Assembly: GCF_001540865.1 (NCBI RefSeq)
Contig: NC_033623.1
Coordinates: 11,318,627 to 11,382,626 of the forward strand
Length of the DNA stretch: 64,000 nucleotides
DNA from: Ananas comosus
Taxonomy: Eukaryota; Streptophyta; Magnoliopsida; Poales; Bromeliaceae
Direction of reading: 5' to 3'
Positions 46,028 to 57,308 of the stretch are shown here, in pieces. The notes under the pieces are model-generated. The model was not told the DNA's origin. It saw nothing but the letters and a program-made list of their open reading frames with translations, and ran no database searches. Position 1 is the stretch's first letter; every line of letters begins with the position of its first letter. The translations under genes and the position numbers were made by a program.

Positions 46028-47263
46028 TTTTTTTTTTTTTTTTGAGAAATAGGTAGCGAGCTACCTGCTTCATTCATTAGGGAAATGAATTAGGCTTACA
46101 TAATGGAAGCAACCAGGGCCTCCAGAAAGGAACGGAAAACGGACGTAACAAAATAAAAGACGAAAAAAACAAATAAACAAAGCACAGAAAAAACGAAAGA
46201 AAGCGGGGGAACGAAGCACAGGAGAAAGGACTGTCACTACCACAACTAATACTACTACTACTACTACGTCAACCAATCGCCCATTAGCAAATTGATACGA
46301 TCCAGAGCTCGGGTAGGGTTAGGTTGTTTCGCTCGGAAAAAAAAGTCGTTTCTCTCGGTCCAAACTATCCACCAGATAGCTGAAAGAAGGGTCAAAGCTT
46401 GTGATCTCTTCTGTGTGTCTGGTAGGCTGGATGCTCTTGTCCAAAGTTCTCTGACCTCCGCCGAGGGTAGTAGCAATAAGTCTGGCCCATCCACTCGGAT
46501 GAGCAGATATCGAACAAAAACGCAGGAGGTCATAAGGTGGTTGCAGCTTTCCGTGTTGGAGGCACAGAAAGCGCAATATTGTTCTTCAAGCCAACCTTGT
46601 TTGTGTAGCCTGTCGGCTGTCGGAATTCTCTTTCTCAGGAGTAGCCATACGAAGACTTTAATCTTGATTGGAACTTTGAGTTTCCAGACAGCTAAGTTCA
46701 AAGTATCCCGCAGACCGGCGTCGGTGAGGAACCCATATAGAGATCTGACGGAGAACTGCTGGTTTGAGGTCCATCTCCAGTTTATCAGATCAGGTGATTG
46801 GCTCGGACAGATGTGTCGAAGCAAATTCTTTAGAGACGTCAACTGTCTGCGACCTTCCGCTGAAAGGGGCCCCGAAGCGCCCCGGCAAATGAAGCGCCAT
46901 CGCCAGCCGTTAGAGTTCCAGCATTAGGCAACTGTGGCTTCCTTGTTCCGCACATGGTCGAAGAGAGTCGAGAAGAAAGTGCGTAAGGGGGTTTCACCGA
47001 TCCATATGTCCATCCACAATTTGATGTTGTCTCCATCCCCTAGCACATGACATATACCGCATCTAAAAATTTCGCGGCAGTGTAGCACGCTTCTCCACCA
47101 ATGCTGAGTGGGGGACAAAGGTTCGGCCCTCGTGTAAAGGTCTACGTTTGTTGTAATAGAGAGTTCTGACTAACTTGATCCAGGGAAGGTCCGTATCGTT
47201 GAAGAAGCGCCACCACCATTTGGTTAACAGTGCCAAATTCATCGATTTAAGATTGAAAGCACC
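46028..47263 (-). mobile_element. 5'-truncated non-LTR retrotransposon (LINE)
   Basis: On the minus strand: the end of ORF2, a short 3' untranslated region, and a poly-A tail (poly-T at about 46028-46045). The 5' end is cut at about 47263, a normal result of incomplete target-primed reverse transcription. The coding part starts INLKSMNLALLTKWWWR-like (read here as FNLKSMNLALLTKWWWRFF), so it covers only the region after the RT catalytic core, plus the zinc-binding reverse-transcriptase domain. The 3' tail holds a perfect hairpin ggtagc-tc-gctacc shared with the window's SINEs. No clear target duplication found. Confidence 0.85.
46264..47263 (-). pseudogene. LINE ORF2 C-terminal fragment with zf-RVT domain (broken)
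   Basis: Three pieces of one ORF: from 47263 to about 47100 (KWWWRFFNDTDLPWIKLVRT, LYYNKRRPLHEG), then after a frameshift near 47100 a second piece (LGDGDNIKLWMDIWIGETPL), an in-frame TAA at 46924-46926, and an open run to 46264. The last part is the zinc-binding reverse-transcriptase region: VWKLKVPIKIKVFVWLLLRK, then CAFC and CNHL as metal ligands, and WWIVWTERN. With one frameshift, one stop and no 5' half it cannot be active. Stop codons in series (TAG repeats) follow the ORF. Confidence 0.85.
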
Positions 47264-48415
47264 GATTTATGTTATAAATCGATCAAAAAAATTTAAAAAT
47301 ATTTTTAATTTTTTTTATCTTATAAAATTGTGAATGTGAAATATAAAAAAAAAAATACAAAATTTTTATAATGTATAAAAATAGTGCTTTTAGCCATAAT
47401 ATTTCTAATTCTAATGTAGAATTTTTTGAAAGTTTAAAATTACTATATAATGTTATTTTTAATTGCTTATATTCAATCATCATTATTCATATCTTGAGAC
47501 TTTAAAATATATGGAGATACGTGTTTGAATTAAATAGAAAAAAAAAAGATGCAGAAGCTTTATAAATTTTTATACTCCCAAACTAAAGCTACTAAAGAAC
47601 AACTTTAATCGTTTATATTTTTAAAAAAGAGGACACAACACAGTAACAAAATTCACTCACTTTTAAAAATAGTGGCGAAGAGTTGAAGACACTTTAGTAC
47701 CCGAATATAATTTACTAGAATATTATTGGCTAACATTTATCAGATATTAACGAAAAGTTAAGAGAAAATATTAAAAAACTTACAAACGAATCAACAACTT
47801 TAAATATTTTATGCATTATTCATTGTTAAATAACTTGTTCATTGTATTGTTTACTTTTATTACCTCAAAATTGACTAAAAAAATTTAAAATCATTCCAGA
47901 CAAAAGTTTGTTTTTTGAAGATTTTTTAGTATGATATATTTACAATATTGGTCAAACTATTGCCAAATAATTTTAAAATCTTTCGAACTGTTTAATTTGA
48001 CTAATGCCACATGTATATTTATAAGCTAGGTATAAGATTTATATCCTACAATTCTTCCGCCGGTGAAGTAATACTATATATATTAATAAATTTTATAATG
48101 TTTTATAAACTAGCATAAGTGGCCGTATTTAATTGATAAAAAAATATAAATTACGAGAATATAAGCATAATATAGAAACTTAAGATTGAAATTCAATTAC
48201 TAAATTATATAATTCAGAAGACATTATTGAAGTAGTTATTTATAAGTAAAATATTTTTGATGGAGAAAATAGCCCATGGCTTTAGAAAAGGGCAAGTAAA
48301 ACGCAACGGCGTCATTAAAATCGGCATCACATCTTTAATCAGGTTGGACCGGGTCCTCCGCGTGCTCGTTACACTCTCCCGAGAGTTCTCAACCGATTCC
48401 CCGCAATTGTGGAAT

Positions 48416-48417
<2 letters not shown>

Positions 48418-48453
<36 letters not shown>
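48418..48453. repeat. TA dinucleotide microsatellite
   Basis: About 17 uninterrupted TA units, likely polymorphic. It sits at the border of the stem-loop repeat that starts at 48455. Confidence 0.9.
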
Positions 48454-48454
<1 letters not shown>

Positions 48455-48457
<3 letters not shown>

Positions 48458-48863
48458 GCTGGGATACTGTCGATAGCACCAAGCACTTGATGCTACTGAG
48501 ATTTTCGCCGTTAGATGTAACCCTTTAATTATTTTTACCCGTTGGATTATACTATTCAAACAAACAACTCAGTCAATCCCTAAGAGGCTTCATCAATCGT
48601 AATCGTACATTTCTTCATCAAAAATTGAAAACCTAATAGCACCAAGTATATATATTATATATATAATATATATATAATATATATTATATATAAAAATTGT
48701 AGCTAGATACTTTTATAAGCACCAATGCTTTGGTACTTCTAAGTTTTTAGTCTTGGATCTACTCCAATTATAATACCCTTGGATCAAATACTATGTCCAC
48801 CTACTACCATCACTTTAATTCTATGTGTCTCTCTATCCAATAGTTAAAACTCAAAAACACCAG

Positions 48864-48870
<7 letters not shown>
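48455..48870. repeat. stem-loop MITE-like repeat, two adjacent copies with AT microsatellites
   Basis: Copy 1 (about 48455-48655) includes ctgtcgatagcaccaagcac; copy 2 (about 48698-48870) includes agcaccaatgctttggtact. Both match the element at 61669-61909. Between and after them are AT-only stretches of ttatatataatatatatata type (48640-48700 and 48857-48897). Confidence 0.5.
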
Positions 48871-48896
<26 letters not shown>

Positions 48897-50679
48897 CTAT
48901 ATTAGTATATAAATAAAAGGCCCAAAAAATATAATTATTTAAATTTACATGAGTGGCGTCCTACTAGTGTCAAAATGCGGACCGTATTTTGATTGGCCAA
49001 TAGGAAAATCACATCTCAGTGTGTAAAGCGTTGTCCTGTTTTAGTAGGATCAGCGATGAGGTTAACTGAGTGCGTAGAGCGGAGAGTGGGAACAGAGGGA
49101 GGAAGAGAGAGAGAGAGAGAGAGAGAGGGGACGCTAAGTAGGGCCTACCCCGCATTGCGCCTATCTTAGGCTACATTCACACCAAATAATTATTTAATTA
49201 GAATTGGTATTAGTACTACTTTACGTATCCCTATTAGTACTCTAATAAATTGTTAACTAAGAATATTCTTTAGGAATTTAAAGATGAATTAGTACAACAT
49301 CACAGCTAATTAATGAGAAAGCAAGGCATTGACATATACTAATAAATCCAAAACTAGGAGGATCAATCTTCTAAATTAGACCGAATTTATTACACATGTC
49401 ATATTTTTCGACCATGCAGGCCTGAGGCTCTGGACTAAACCAAAACTCAACAGAAAATAAGCGTGCAAATTTACGCGCAAATGATCTTTTTCAATTATAA
49501 TAATGGTAAGATACTCTGAAGAGTAATGAACAAGTGTGGATCAATAGTTTTTCTTTATGCTTAAATATTATTCAGAACGTGAGATAAATTCTTTATACAA
49601 TTTAATGGGCATATAGTTTAGGGTGCGCGAAGTTTAATTCATTAGTTAATTGACTTTTTGGGGAGTTAAGTTCTTAATGCATACAACTAAGGATGGTTAG
49701 TTCATGATGACCTATAAACTCCAATTTAAAAGTCAACTATATATTGCTAGGGTAGGTATAGATTAGATACACCCTAGCATTGTTAGGAATTTTATATTTT
49801 GATATATTCGCCTTTTATAAGGAAAGGGTCCAAAAATGTGTATAAACTTCTACAAATGTGGATGCAACGAAACCTAAGTGGTTATTATATTTGGTTTGAT
49901 CTCTTCAATAGAAATTTTTAATTGACTTCAAAATGACAATATTTTTTTGAGTTTGACTATATTAATTACTTAGAATTTTCTCTCTTCTAGAATGTACATG
50001 ACTCAATTGTGGACTAGCGAAAAACATATGCAATTTCGTTTGCACGGCTTCGTCGCCACTTGTTTCGACCCTGACCTTCTTTTTTTTGTTCCTCTTTGTT
50101 TTTTTTACTGATACAGCTCAGTATGCAAAAAATTTCTATTACAATTTTTATTTCGATGCTAATGAGTGATAGAATTATTTTCGACAAGTTCTGCTTAGAA
50201 ATTCCTACGCACTGAAATATGAAAAAATTACATCTAAGTGTTTTTGTCCACCTAGTCTAAGATGGATTGGTGGAGCTTCACTTCAGCTCGGTGCAGGTGA
50301 ATAAGCCAAATAAAAATGTAAGGCACATGTTCAATCTTTACTTCTCAAGCATGAAGCACAAAGTCTTCGATTTTGTTGGAACTCAAATTTGGAATATATG
50401 GGCTTGTTTTTCACATGAAATAAATGTAGAATAGAATAATCTGTCATTTACAATTTAGGATCCGTACTCTCTTTTCCCTCTCGTTAGTTGATGCGCGTTA
50501 GTTCTTTCTTAGTGTCATTACCTTTTCATTTAATCTGAGTAAAAACATATAGCACAAAGTGTCTGACCTCAAATATAAACTTTAATAAAAGACGTATATG
50601 TAGGTTTGACGTGAACGAAACTATATTAAGATGTTTCCACCAAATTAAATATTATTTAACAGTTAGGCCTGAGACAGAA

Positions 50680-50830
50680 TGATCGGTTCCAGTGTAATTG
50701 GCGAAAGTTTTGATACCTAGTGCTCAATATTTTAAGTTCGAAATCTAATTACATAACGTTTGAAGCTAAGTTTATTTCTAAAAAAATAAACGAAGTAAAT
50801 ATCATATTATATTCTTTGAAAAAAAAGAGA
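50680..50830 (+). repeat. degenerate tRNA-type SINE
   Basis: Recognisable strings in order: ttttgatacctagtgctcaa, aagttcgaaatctaatta, gaagctaagtttatttctaa and ataaacgaagtaaatatcat. The hairpin is largely destroyed. Confidence 0.45.
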
Positions 50831-51546
50831 TGATAACGACAAAGGAAAAGTGAAGATACCCAAATTATAAACGTGCAAAAGGAATTTTGGCATGTGAGTA
50901 GTAATACTCCATACCAAGGGAGTTTAAATTCGCAACTCTTTCTTCTCATTGCATGAAGTCGTGTTTGATTAAAAAAATAATAGCTAGCTAACTATTTTAT
51001 TTATAGCGAAAAATAAATCTATTTACAGGGCGAGACGGCAAGGCCTTGTTAAAAGGGTCAGAAAGAAATAAAAAACAAGCATATAACAAAATTAAGAATA
51101 TATTTAAACCGTAAAACAAAATTAGTGAGATTTGTGAGTTTGATTTGCATCTATGTTTTCCAATCAGAATTGCTAGTTAATTCAGAGAGTCTAATTCATT
51201 CTTTTGAGTTCAAATTCTAATTCGCATAGTCTCTTTAACTAGTTGCAGGATATTCTAAATATCTTAGCTTTTCAATTTATTACTTGATATCTAAGCCATA
51301 AATGTCTAATAATTACAATTTTTAGAATGCGAACTACTTAGGAACTAAAAAATCGTATTTAAATTTAAAGTTTCTAAATATGAGTTTTTGAGCCTGGTCC
51401 ATGGACCTACATAACGGGCTCTCGGGGAACCTATACTGGGTATACAATGGGCCCAACAAGCCCATCTTCTTTTGGGCTTGGCTAAATATATTTGAATACT
51501 ATTTTTAATGGCATTTCAATCGCCGAAAACTACATCAAAAATTCAT

Positions 51547-51906
51547 GGAAAAACTTCAAAAACCACATCTTTGATTTCACACTTTCTCACTTTAATATCT
51601 TATATGGTTTAAAATATATCACTTTTATATTATGTTGTTTTTTTTTTCTTTTTATTATCCCCTTCTAGTAATTTTTTTCGTTAAATTAGTGACAAAGTTA
51701 AAACTAAAGAATACTAAAATAAATATTTAATAAATTATAAATAGGATATTTGAAAATTTTTGTATATAATTTAATAAAAAGTTAACGGAGGGACTAACGA
51801 AAAAAGAAAAATAAAATCGTAGGATACTAAATTGATACATTTTAATATATAAAAATACCAAGATGAAGAAGTACGAAATCATATGAATAATATTTAAAGT
51901 TTACTC
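51547..51906. mobile_element. Mutator-like foldback MITE, family M1 copy d
   Basis: Flanks aaaattcat (51538-51546) and aaaatttat (51907-51915) agree at 8 of 9 bases. Ends ggaaaaacttcaaaaacc and atatttaaagtttactc are inverted copies. Interior cacactttctcactttaata and the matching complement are present. Confidence 0.7.
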
Positions 51907-52063
51907 AAAATTTATTTTCATTTTGATCCGTCTTGAATAAAATAATAAATAAAAATAAAATAAATAGAATAAAAATTAAACCATTCAAATTTCCTTCCGT
52001 TAGGATCACAGGATCTGCTCCATTTGTATCCGTGACCGTGCATCTAANCCAATTATAATATTA

Positions 52064-52604
52064 CTAGTGTTGAACCCGCGCTTTGTCGCGGACAGTTTTA
52101 ATACTAATATATGCAAACATACACGTTGCGTGAACAATTTATTTTTTAAACAATTCTAAAAGAAAATAATTTTAACTTTTGTTTTCGAAAAATTATAAAG
52201 ACGGATTAAGTATAAATATTATAGAGAAAAGAGATTTAGATGAGACCTGTGAGTCGAGGTGTGCGAAAGCACTATCCTAAACACAAGATTGCCCCTCCAC
52301 GTGCAAGATTCCGGTAATCACTTCTAACGATACAACGACCATCTTTCACCCCGTCTGCACGTTTTCAGAGTTGTGCGGTAATCACTCCTAACGATACAAC
52401 GACGACCTTTCACCCCGTCTGCACGTTTTCAGAGTTGTGCAATACGAACCCAAGTAGCTCTTAGAGATCTAGCAAAAAATATAAAATAAAATGTAAAACT
52501 TAGTGTAAAGAAAGGTGAAGTTCAGTGCATGGGAGAGGAAGAAGAAGCAATTGGAAAAATTTCTCAAGATTCCAACCTCATGAGTATAGGTTCTCCTATA
52601 TAGA
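52064..52604 (-). mobile_element. small non-autonomous Helitron
   Basis: Minus strand: 5' end TCTATATAGGAGAACC (preceded by A), and 3' end with stem CCGCG-acaaag-CGCGG, then ggttcaaca and CTAG (followed by T). Start TC, end CTAG, a subterminal hairpin and insertion between A and T all fit a 541-bp Helitron. It contains a 64-bp tandem repeat. No protein coding. Confidence 0.7.
52313..52440 (+). repeat. 64-bp tandem repeat, two units
   Basis: ggtaatcacttctaacgata at 52313 recurs at 52377 (with c for t), and both units run through ctgcacgttttcagagttgt. It lies inside the Helitron. Confidence 0.85.
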
Positions 52605-53484
52605 TAAAAATTTTGTCCCTTTCCAAGGTAAAGAAATGAGGATTTTGTCGAAAACAATTTAGATAGATTTACCTTCCCTTGCTACCTTTCCGAGGTGAAT
52701 TTGGAAAGATTTGGTACCTTTTCGAGGTGTAATCATTGGATAGATTTGGTACCTTTTCAAGATGGATTTGAAAAGATTTAGTACCTTCCCAAGTTGAATT
52801 TGGAAAGACTACCTTCCTGAGATGTAATTATGAACAGATTTGGTATGCGAGGAAGAAAAGAGAGGAAAAAAAAAGAAGCGGACATGTAAAAAGGAGCGAA
52901 CATGTGTACAGGAGGGACTGTCAATTAGTTTATTTGTATAAATCATATTACTTTCACATCAACGATACATCATCATTAAATCAACTAAATTATAGTACAA
53001 TGACTTAATTGCAACAATCAAACTCTATTTCTAGCTAGAAAATACGGTAAATTAAAGTTTGAGAATCAAGCTATCAGGACCTCATAATTTTAGGACCGCA
53101 AGAGTAACTTAGCCAATAATAAATTCCTTTCTGAATAGAATGCATAATGTCGCAACAAACAAAATTACGAGGTCCCTACAATTACAATAAAGTAAAAGTT
53201 CTAATAAGTTGCAACCAAAAGAGCAAAAAAAAAGAAAAAAGAAAAAAAAAGACACCACGGCATGAAGTAGAGCTCGACGTACATTACCTATTCGATTCCT
53301 TCTTTCTTCTCCTCGCTGCTCAAATCAAAAGTCTCTTGTTTTTCAATTGTTTCTTCTCTTTCAATGGTTTAAATAAAAGGAGGTACGTCGAATTATATAA
53401 AGAATGGGTGCGGAGAGAGGCAAAAAAAGCTACAAGTCCTATTTGTAATTATAATATAAGTTGTTAGAGTACTTATATAACAAG

Positions 53485-54211
53485 AATAATTTGCCCAATT
53501 ATTCGGAGAGTTTTTTGATTGAAGGTAAAATTTATTCGGAGTTGTACGTGAGTTTACATAACATGCCGCAAAAAAAATTTAAAACTACATGATCTATTTC
53601 CATCTTTAAGAGAATATAGAAGTTAGGGATATAATAGAAAATAAAACGAACTAGCTAATATATTGATCTGTTTATCAACTTTTCTATTTTCTATTTATCT
53701 ATTTATCTATTTATCTATACGTCTATTTATCAAATCTAAGTTATCTACTTTTATATATTTTTTTAATTATCTAAATTTGTTCATATTTACAAGACGCAGA
53801 AAAGGATTAGCAAAAGTAGATAAAGATTTGAATCTTCTTTGAAGTTAAATTTAACAGTTCAGAGCCTGTTTCTATTCTCCGGACGGATTTTCATAATATA
53901 ATATAATATATTTTTCTTATTTTCTAGAAAATAGTACTTATATATATTTACATATGAGTGTTTGATTGCCTATATTAGGGTGCGTTTGAATGGGTTATCC
54001 GGACAGGATTATAGATAATCGTGTTAGGATTACTGTATTTGATTTATCTGGTATGTAATATGATTAGTAATATAACATCACAATTGGTGCAGGATTATAC
54101 CGAAAATATTAACGAGTGGGGGTGAGCATGTTGTATTACTAATAGCAGGTTATCTTACATTTATATAAAATTACAAGTTTATTCTTCCGAACCTCTAAAC
54201 CCTCTCAATAC
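53485..54211 (+). repeat. tandem duplication near N, unit 1
   Basis: Begins at about ttgcccaattattcggagag and ends at cctctcaatac just before the N at 54212. Almost identical to unit 2 (offset about 728). It contains the left part of a Tourist-like MITE starting at 53978 (gggtgcgtttgaatgggtta), which is cut off at the N. Confidence 0.8.
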
Positions 54212-54212
54212 N

Positions 54213-54935
54213 TTTGGCTAATTATTCGGAGAGTTTTTTGATTGAAGGTAAAATTTATTCGGAGTTGTACGTGAGTTTACATAACATGCCGCAAAAAAAA
54301 TTTAAATTGCATGATCTATTTCCATCTTTAAGAGAATATAGAAGTTAGGGATATAATAGAAAATAAAACGAACTATCTAATATATTGATCTGTTTATCAA
54401 CTTTTCTATTTTCTATTTATCTATTTATCTATTTATCTATACGTCTATTTATCAAATCTAAGTTTTCTACTTTTATATATTTTTTTAATTATCTAAGTTT
54501 GTTCATATTTACAAGACGCAGAAAAGGATTAGCAAAAGTAGATAAAGATTAGAATCTTCTTTGAAGTTAAATTTAACAGTTCAGGGCCTGTTTCTATTCT
54601 CCGGACGGATTTTTTATAATATAATATAATATATTTTTCTTATTTTCTAGAAAATAGTACTTATATTTACATAATGAGTGTTTGATTGCCTATATTAGGG
54701 TGCGTTTGAATGGGTTATCCTGACAGGATTATAGATAATCGTGTCAGGATTACTGTATTTGATTTATCTGATATGTAATATGATTAGTAATATAGCATCA
54801 CAATTGGTGCAGGCTTATACCGAAAATATTAACGAGCCGGGGTGAGCATGTTGTATTACTAATAGTAGGTTATCTTACTTTTATACAAAATTACAAGTTT
54901 ATCCTTCCGAACCTCTAAATCCTCTCAATACGTCA
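54213..54935 (+). repeat. tandem duplication near N, unit 2
   Basis: Starts right after the N with tttggctaattattcggaga. It carries the same sequence as unit 1 with a few substitutions and small indels, then continues past ctctcaatacg into the rest of the MITE. Confidence 0.8.
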
Positions 54936-55170
54936 TTTTTAAAATTTTAATTTAAAATTTTAAATTATCAAAATTTAAATTTCAAAATTTTAAAATTTAA
55001 TTTTTAATCCTTCAAATTTTAAATTTTAAANTATACTACAATCCACTGTTACATTACTATATTAAATCAAATGCGTTAATGCTATTAGCAGTAATCATAT
55101 TCAAAAATTCAAGATATCTAAATATATCGAAATAATCTGTAATATTACGTAAGGCAAACCAAACGTACCG
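54698..55170. mobile_element. Tourist-like MITE (full copy) spanning the end of unit 2
   Basis: Left end gggtgcgtttgaatgg after TTA (54695-54697); right end caaaccaaacgtaccg before TTA (55171-55173). Interior AT-rich with aaattttaaa-type runs and an N at 55031. Confidence 0.6.
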
Positions 55171-55686
55171 TTAGGGTATCAAAACACAACAAAAAAACCA
55201 CATATAAAATGCTATAAATTTGTTGCGAAAATAAAGAGCCATACACCCCAGTGTATTATTACTCCATAAAAAATAATAATAAAGTGCCCAAATAGGTTCT
55301 AAGATGAAGGGACCTGAATTATTAGGTTGGGACCCCAAAAATCAGATAAACAGCACTCATCTTTGGTTTACTAAAAAAATATCTTGAAAAATAATTTTCT
55401 GACTAAAAAAATATTTTTACTAACGGGACTAGATGTTTCGGTTTTGGTCGAATTAGGATTCAAATCTTTTTTTTGGGTTCTGACTCGAGCCCAATTATTT
55501 TTAACGCTAGCAATGAAAGAAAAACCTTATCCACATGCAGCAAGACCATAGTACGTGTGGCTTAAAGCACTTGCTATACCTGCACCTAAAACCAGAGAAA
55601 ATAATAACATATGCGAGAGAAAAAAAAAAGAGAAGGAAAAAAAAAGCTTAAAATTGTCCGGACGAAGGGCTGAGAGAGCATCAGGA

Positions 55687-55793
55687 ATGGCTTCCACAGC
55701 TTCCTCATTCCTCTCCCCAGCTGGTCTATCAGTCCAAGGCTGGGCAATGAAGAGAAAAGCCGGACGATCGAGCCGGTCGCTGTCTGTAGCCGC

Positions 55794-55827
<34 letters not shown>

Positions 55828-57063
55828 GAACTGCTCCAAGAACAAGAACAGCAGAAGCCAAGTGATCAAACCAGCTTGCCGCAGCAGCAGCAGCAGCAGA
55901 AGCCGGCAGCAGCAGCAGCTGGTGTGCAGCAGCAGCAGAAGCCGGCAGCAGCAGCAGCTGGTGTGCAGCAGCAGCGGCTGGCGAAGAGTAAGAACATGAG
56001 CAGGGAGTACGGCGGGCAGTGGCTGAGCAGCGTCACGCGCCACGTGAGGATCTATGCGGCGTACATCGACCCCGTCACCCACGCCTTCGACCAGACCCAG
56101 ATGGACAAGCTCACCCTCCTCCTCGACCCCGGCAACGAGTTCGTGTGGAGCCCCGAGGCATGCCAGAAGGTCTATTCCTGCTTCCAGGAGCTCGTCGACC
56201 ATTACGAGGTAATCGCAGATACCCGCTTCGTCTTCGAATCACCGAGAACTTTTACGATGTTTTCATTTGGCTTCCAACCTTTTCATTGATCCAATTCGGT
56301 CCCTAAAACCTGTACAGCGTTGCAATCTTACCCTTTTCATCAAATTAAATATCAAATTGGATAAAAATGCACTCTCGCAATCATCATATAAGAAGCTTAA
56401 AACTTGTTTAGCAACAATGAGATGATGAGAGGAAAGGAATTTCACCCAATTTGGCTGAGAAATTTTAAACCAAAAGGGTAAGATAGTAATGAATTCAAAG
56501 GCTCGAGGCTAATTATATCACAAACTACAAAGGTTGGGGGCCAAACTTAAACTACACAAAAAAGAAAAATGAAGAAAAAGGTTGATCTCCAAAGTAATTT
56601 ACTTGAAAACTGATTGAGATGAAAAGTGCCTATGATGAAGCACAGAAGAATCAGAAGCTAAAATCCTCCAACACAATCAAAGGAACAACTAAAACAACAA
56701 TTTTACCAACACAATCAAGAACGCCAACACAAACAAAAGGCGTCAAAATTGCACCTGCATCTAAAAACAGCAATTCATTTATTTCACTTGTTCATACTTT
56801 ATCATTATATTCTCTACTGTTTGGCTAGCTCAGCAGTGCTAGCTCATACAGTGTGACTAACAGATTAATTTCCTGGTGCATAAAAGGGAGCTCCCCTGTC
56901 GGAGTACACGCTCCGTTTAATAGGTTCGGACCTCGAGCACTACATACGCAAGTTGCTCTATGACGGGGAGATCAAGTACAACATGAATGCGCGGGTCCTC
57001 AACTTCAGCATGGGAAAGCCGCGTGTCAAATTCAACAGCAGCCAAATCCCAAATGTACAATAG
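55687..57063 (+). CDS. ndhM: NAD(P)H-quinone oxidoreductase subunit M, chloroplastic (NDHM)
   Basis: A nuclear-encoded subunit of the thylakoid NDH complex (subcomplex A, stromal side), which takes part in cyclic electron flow around photosystem I. Exons 55687-56208 and 56887-57063 (DHYE/GAPLSEY junction, phase 0), total 232 aa. Conserved core: SKNMSREYGGQWLSSVTRHV, RIYAAYIDPVTHAFDQTQMD, FVWSPEACQKVYSCFQELVD, then EYTLRLIGSDLEHYIRKLLY, DGEIKYNMNARVLNFSMGKP and the end. The N-terminal transit region (about 1-96) starts MASTASSF and is unusual: 11 consecutive Gln, then 6 Gln, then a 13-residue unit KPAAAAAGVQQQQ in two near-identical copies. The ATG at 55687 is the first in frame. The 678-base intron holds an inverted-repeat element. 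The 3' end faces the next gene, only 245 bases from its stop codon. Confidence 0.92.
56268..56560. mobile_element. inverted-repeat element in the NDHM intron
   Basis: Left arm includes ggcttccaacctttt and caatcttacccttttcatca; the right arm, read on the opposite strand, includes ggcccccaacctttgtagtt and tatcttacccttttggttta. The arms are diverged, and no target duplication was clear. Confidence 0.45.
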
Positions 57064-57308
57064 AATGCCATAAACTTTGTAATCTATGATTCTGATTGAT
57101 GCGAAAGCAAAATGTATACACACGGCGCACCAATCATTAACCAGTGCCCAAGCATGATGTTACTAGAAACGAAAATCCCAGGTTGAGCATATACATTTAC
57201 AAAAAGAACCATAGCTTTTAACCCCGATAGTTAATTTATACTGATGAGAGGCCTGATTTATTTACAGAACAAGATAAAGATGTCCCCAAACTCATCTTCC
57301 AGAAAATT

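Larger units (their letters stand above)
47264..55686. other. AT-rich intergenic region with MITEs, a Helitron and a tandem duplication
   Basis: No gene seen. Notable items are listed separately: a stem-loop repeat family with TA microsatellites (48455-48897), a GA microsatellite (about 49102-49125), a degenerate SINE (50680), a foldback MITE (51547), a Helitron (52064) and a 725-bp duplication (53485-54935). The stretches 47270-48400, 49130-50650 and 52620-53480 show only AT-rich DNA. Ns at 52048, 54212 and 55031. Confidence 0.6.

Noticed and set aside
46292..46927. A 211-aa plus-strand ORF opposite the LINE
   Set aside because: Antisense of the zinc-binding reverse-transcriptase region; the minus strand has the conserved motifs.
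48418..48897. A CRISPR-like or origin-like array of AT repeats
   Set aside because: These are simple TA microsatellites and AT palindromes in a plant nuclear genome, with no spacer pattern.
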